Position numbers and translations under genes: made by a program. From the NCBI GenBank assembly GCA_019914945.1, contig CM034099.1, positions 6,572,001-6,636,000 on the forward strand: a stretch of DNA of 64,000 nucleotides, written 5' to 3'. Position 1 is the stretch's first letter, and every line of letters starts with the position of its first letter. Shown in pieces: positions 63,470-64,000 of this stretch. The stretch is from Typha latifolia. Lineage: Eukaryota > Streptophyta > Magnoliopsida > Poales > Typhaceae. The notes under the pieces are model-generated. The model was not told where the DNA came from and ran no database searches. It was given only the letters and a program-made list of their open reading frames with translations.

Positions 63470-64000
63470 CTAGTTCTTCCTTCCATGGGTGTTAGCATAT
63501 CTCGAGTCACCGCGGCCTCGCCTACTTCTCCCCCTTACGTAGCTCCTATCCTCCCAGTTCTGCCATGGCTTCTGCTGCATTGAGTCATTGCAGCACCTAT
63601 CATTATTACGTTTCCATGCAATGCCACTGCTATGAGCAAATGCATCATCAGCCTTTTGCCCACCCACGATTTTGTTACTCGAAACTGGATTCTCCAAATT
63701 GCCCCATCCTGTCGGGATAATATCCCAATCCGACGTGGTGTTTGAAGGTAATATTCTATCCTCTACATCACCCCATCCAGTAGCAACTATGTTTCCTATG
63801 TCCTCCTCCTCATCACCCCATCCACTGACTGGCACAGGCTGATGAGCAAACAAAAAGGAATCCCAAGTACAAGTACTCCTTGTCTCCTCCTCATCCTCTG
63901 ATATCGGTGGCTGTTTGCATAGGTCCTCCACCAACTCAGGATCCGCGAAAGAATCATGATCGACCATATCGATGTACATATTTGAATCAGGCAATGGTAT
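63470..64000 (-). CDS. C-terminal part of a WG/GW-motif protein, possibly SDE3-like RNA helicase
   Basis: The frame is open from the window edge to TAG at 63470-63472, so at least 176 residues of the last exon are present. It reads IPLPDSNMYIDMVDHDSF, then an acidic region, then three WG motifs in similar contexts (SGWGDEEED, ATGWGDVED, PTGWGNLEN) with further Trp (CTWDS, SDWD, NWED). It ends in an Arg/Gly-rich tail (RGRSRRGRGD). Clustered WG/GW motifs in acidic surroundings form Argonaute hooks. In plants the SDE3 helicase carries such a C-terminal hook. The helicase core is outside the window, so the identity is a guess; any other WG-platform protein is possible. Confidence 0.6.
   Translation of the reverse strand: MPLPDSNMYIDMVDHDSFADPELVEDLCKQPPISEDEEETRSTCTWDSFLFAHQPVPVSGWGDEEEDIGNIVATGWGDVEDRILPSNTTSDWDIIPTGWGNLENPVSSNKIVGGQKADDAFAHSSGIAWKRNNDRCCNDSMQQKPWQNWEDRSYVRGRSRRGRGDSRYANTHGRKN

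Overview
The window is plant nuclear DNA. It has AT-rich introns and intergenic space, GT-AG introns, many microsatellites, and genes typical of land plants. One gene (YUCCA) opens with a very GC-rich first exon that gives way to AT-rich later exons. This gradient is common in monocots, so a monocot, perhaps a non-grass one, is my best guess. I could not test the species.

Layout: 0.4-9.6 kb holds a tandem array of PBL27-type receptor-like cytoplasmic kinase genes on +. These are a pseudokinase with an intact reading frame, a 5' relic of a further copy, and a canonical kinase. 12.0-16.1 kb (-) is a secreted-type class 3 lipase. 18.1-18.3 kb (-) is a candidate 55-residue membrane peptide. 20.1-26.3 kb (-) is the cytokinesis kinase-like protein RUNKEL. 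26.4-32.2 kb is gene-free and repeat-rich: a decayed LINE with a nested MITE, a 32-bp minisatellite, and a 108-bp tandem duplication. 32.2-34.7 kb (+) is a YUC10/11-type auxin-biosynthesis monooxygenase. 35.9-38.8 kb (+) is a cytosolic-type Cu/Zn superoxide dismutase. 39.9-43.3 kb (+) is NAC alpha. 45.5-48.8 kb (+) is an NAD-dependent glycerol-3-phosphate dehydrogenase. 50.0-63.0 kb (-) is a 15-exon beta-adaptin. From 63.5 kb to the window edge (-) is the 3' end of a gene whose product carries WG/GW motifs, possibly an SDE3-like RNA helicase.

Most genes are unrelated housekeeping or signalling genes. Exon boundaries were assembled by eye from splice signals, phase continuity and family similarity. 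For every complete gene the summed exons give an uninterrupted frame of about the length I would expect for the family, apart from the truncated kinases. The order PBL27-like kinase, class 3 lipase, RUNKEL resembles the Arabidopsis At5g186xx-At5g18700 neighbourhood as I remember it.

The most interesting signals are four. A miR398-type target site in the superoxide dismutase leader exists only after a 5'UTR intron is spliced out. A PBL27-like pseudokinase has lost its catalytic residues but keeps its frame and splice sites. An unlisted small membrane peptide ORF has its own TATA box. The right-edge gene has a putative Argonaute hook.
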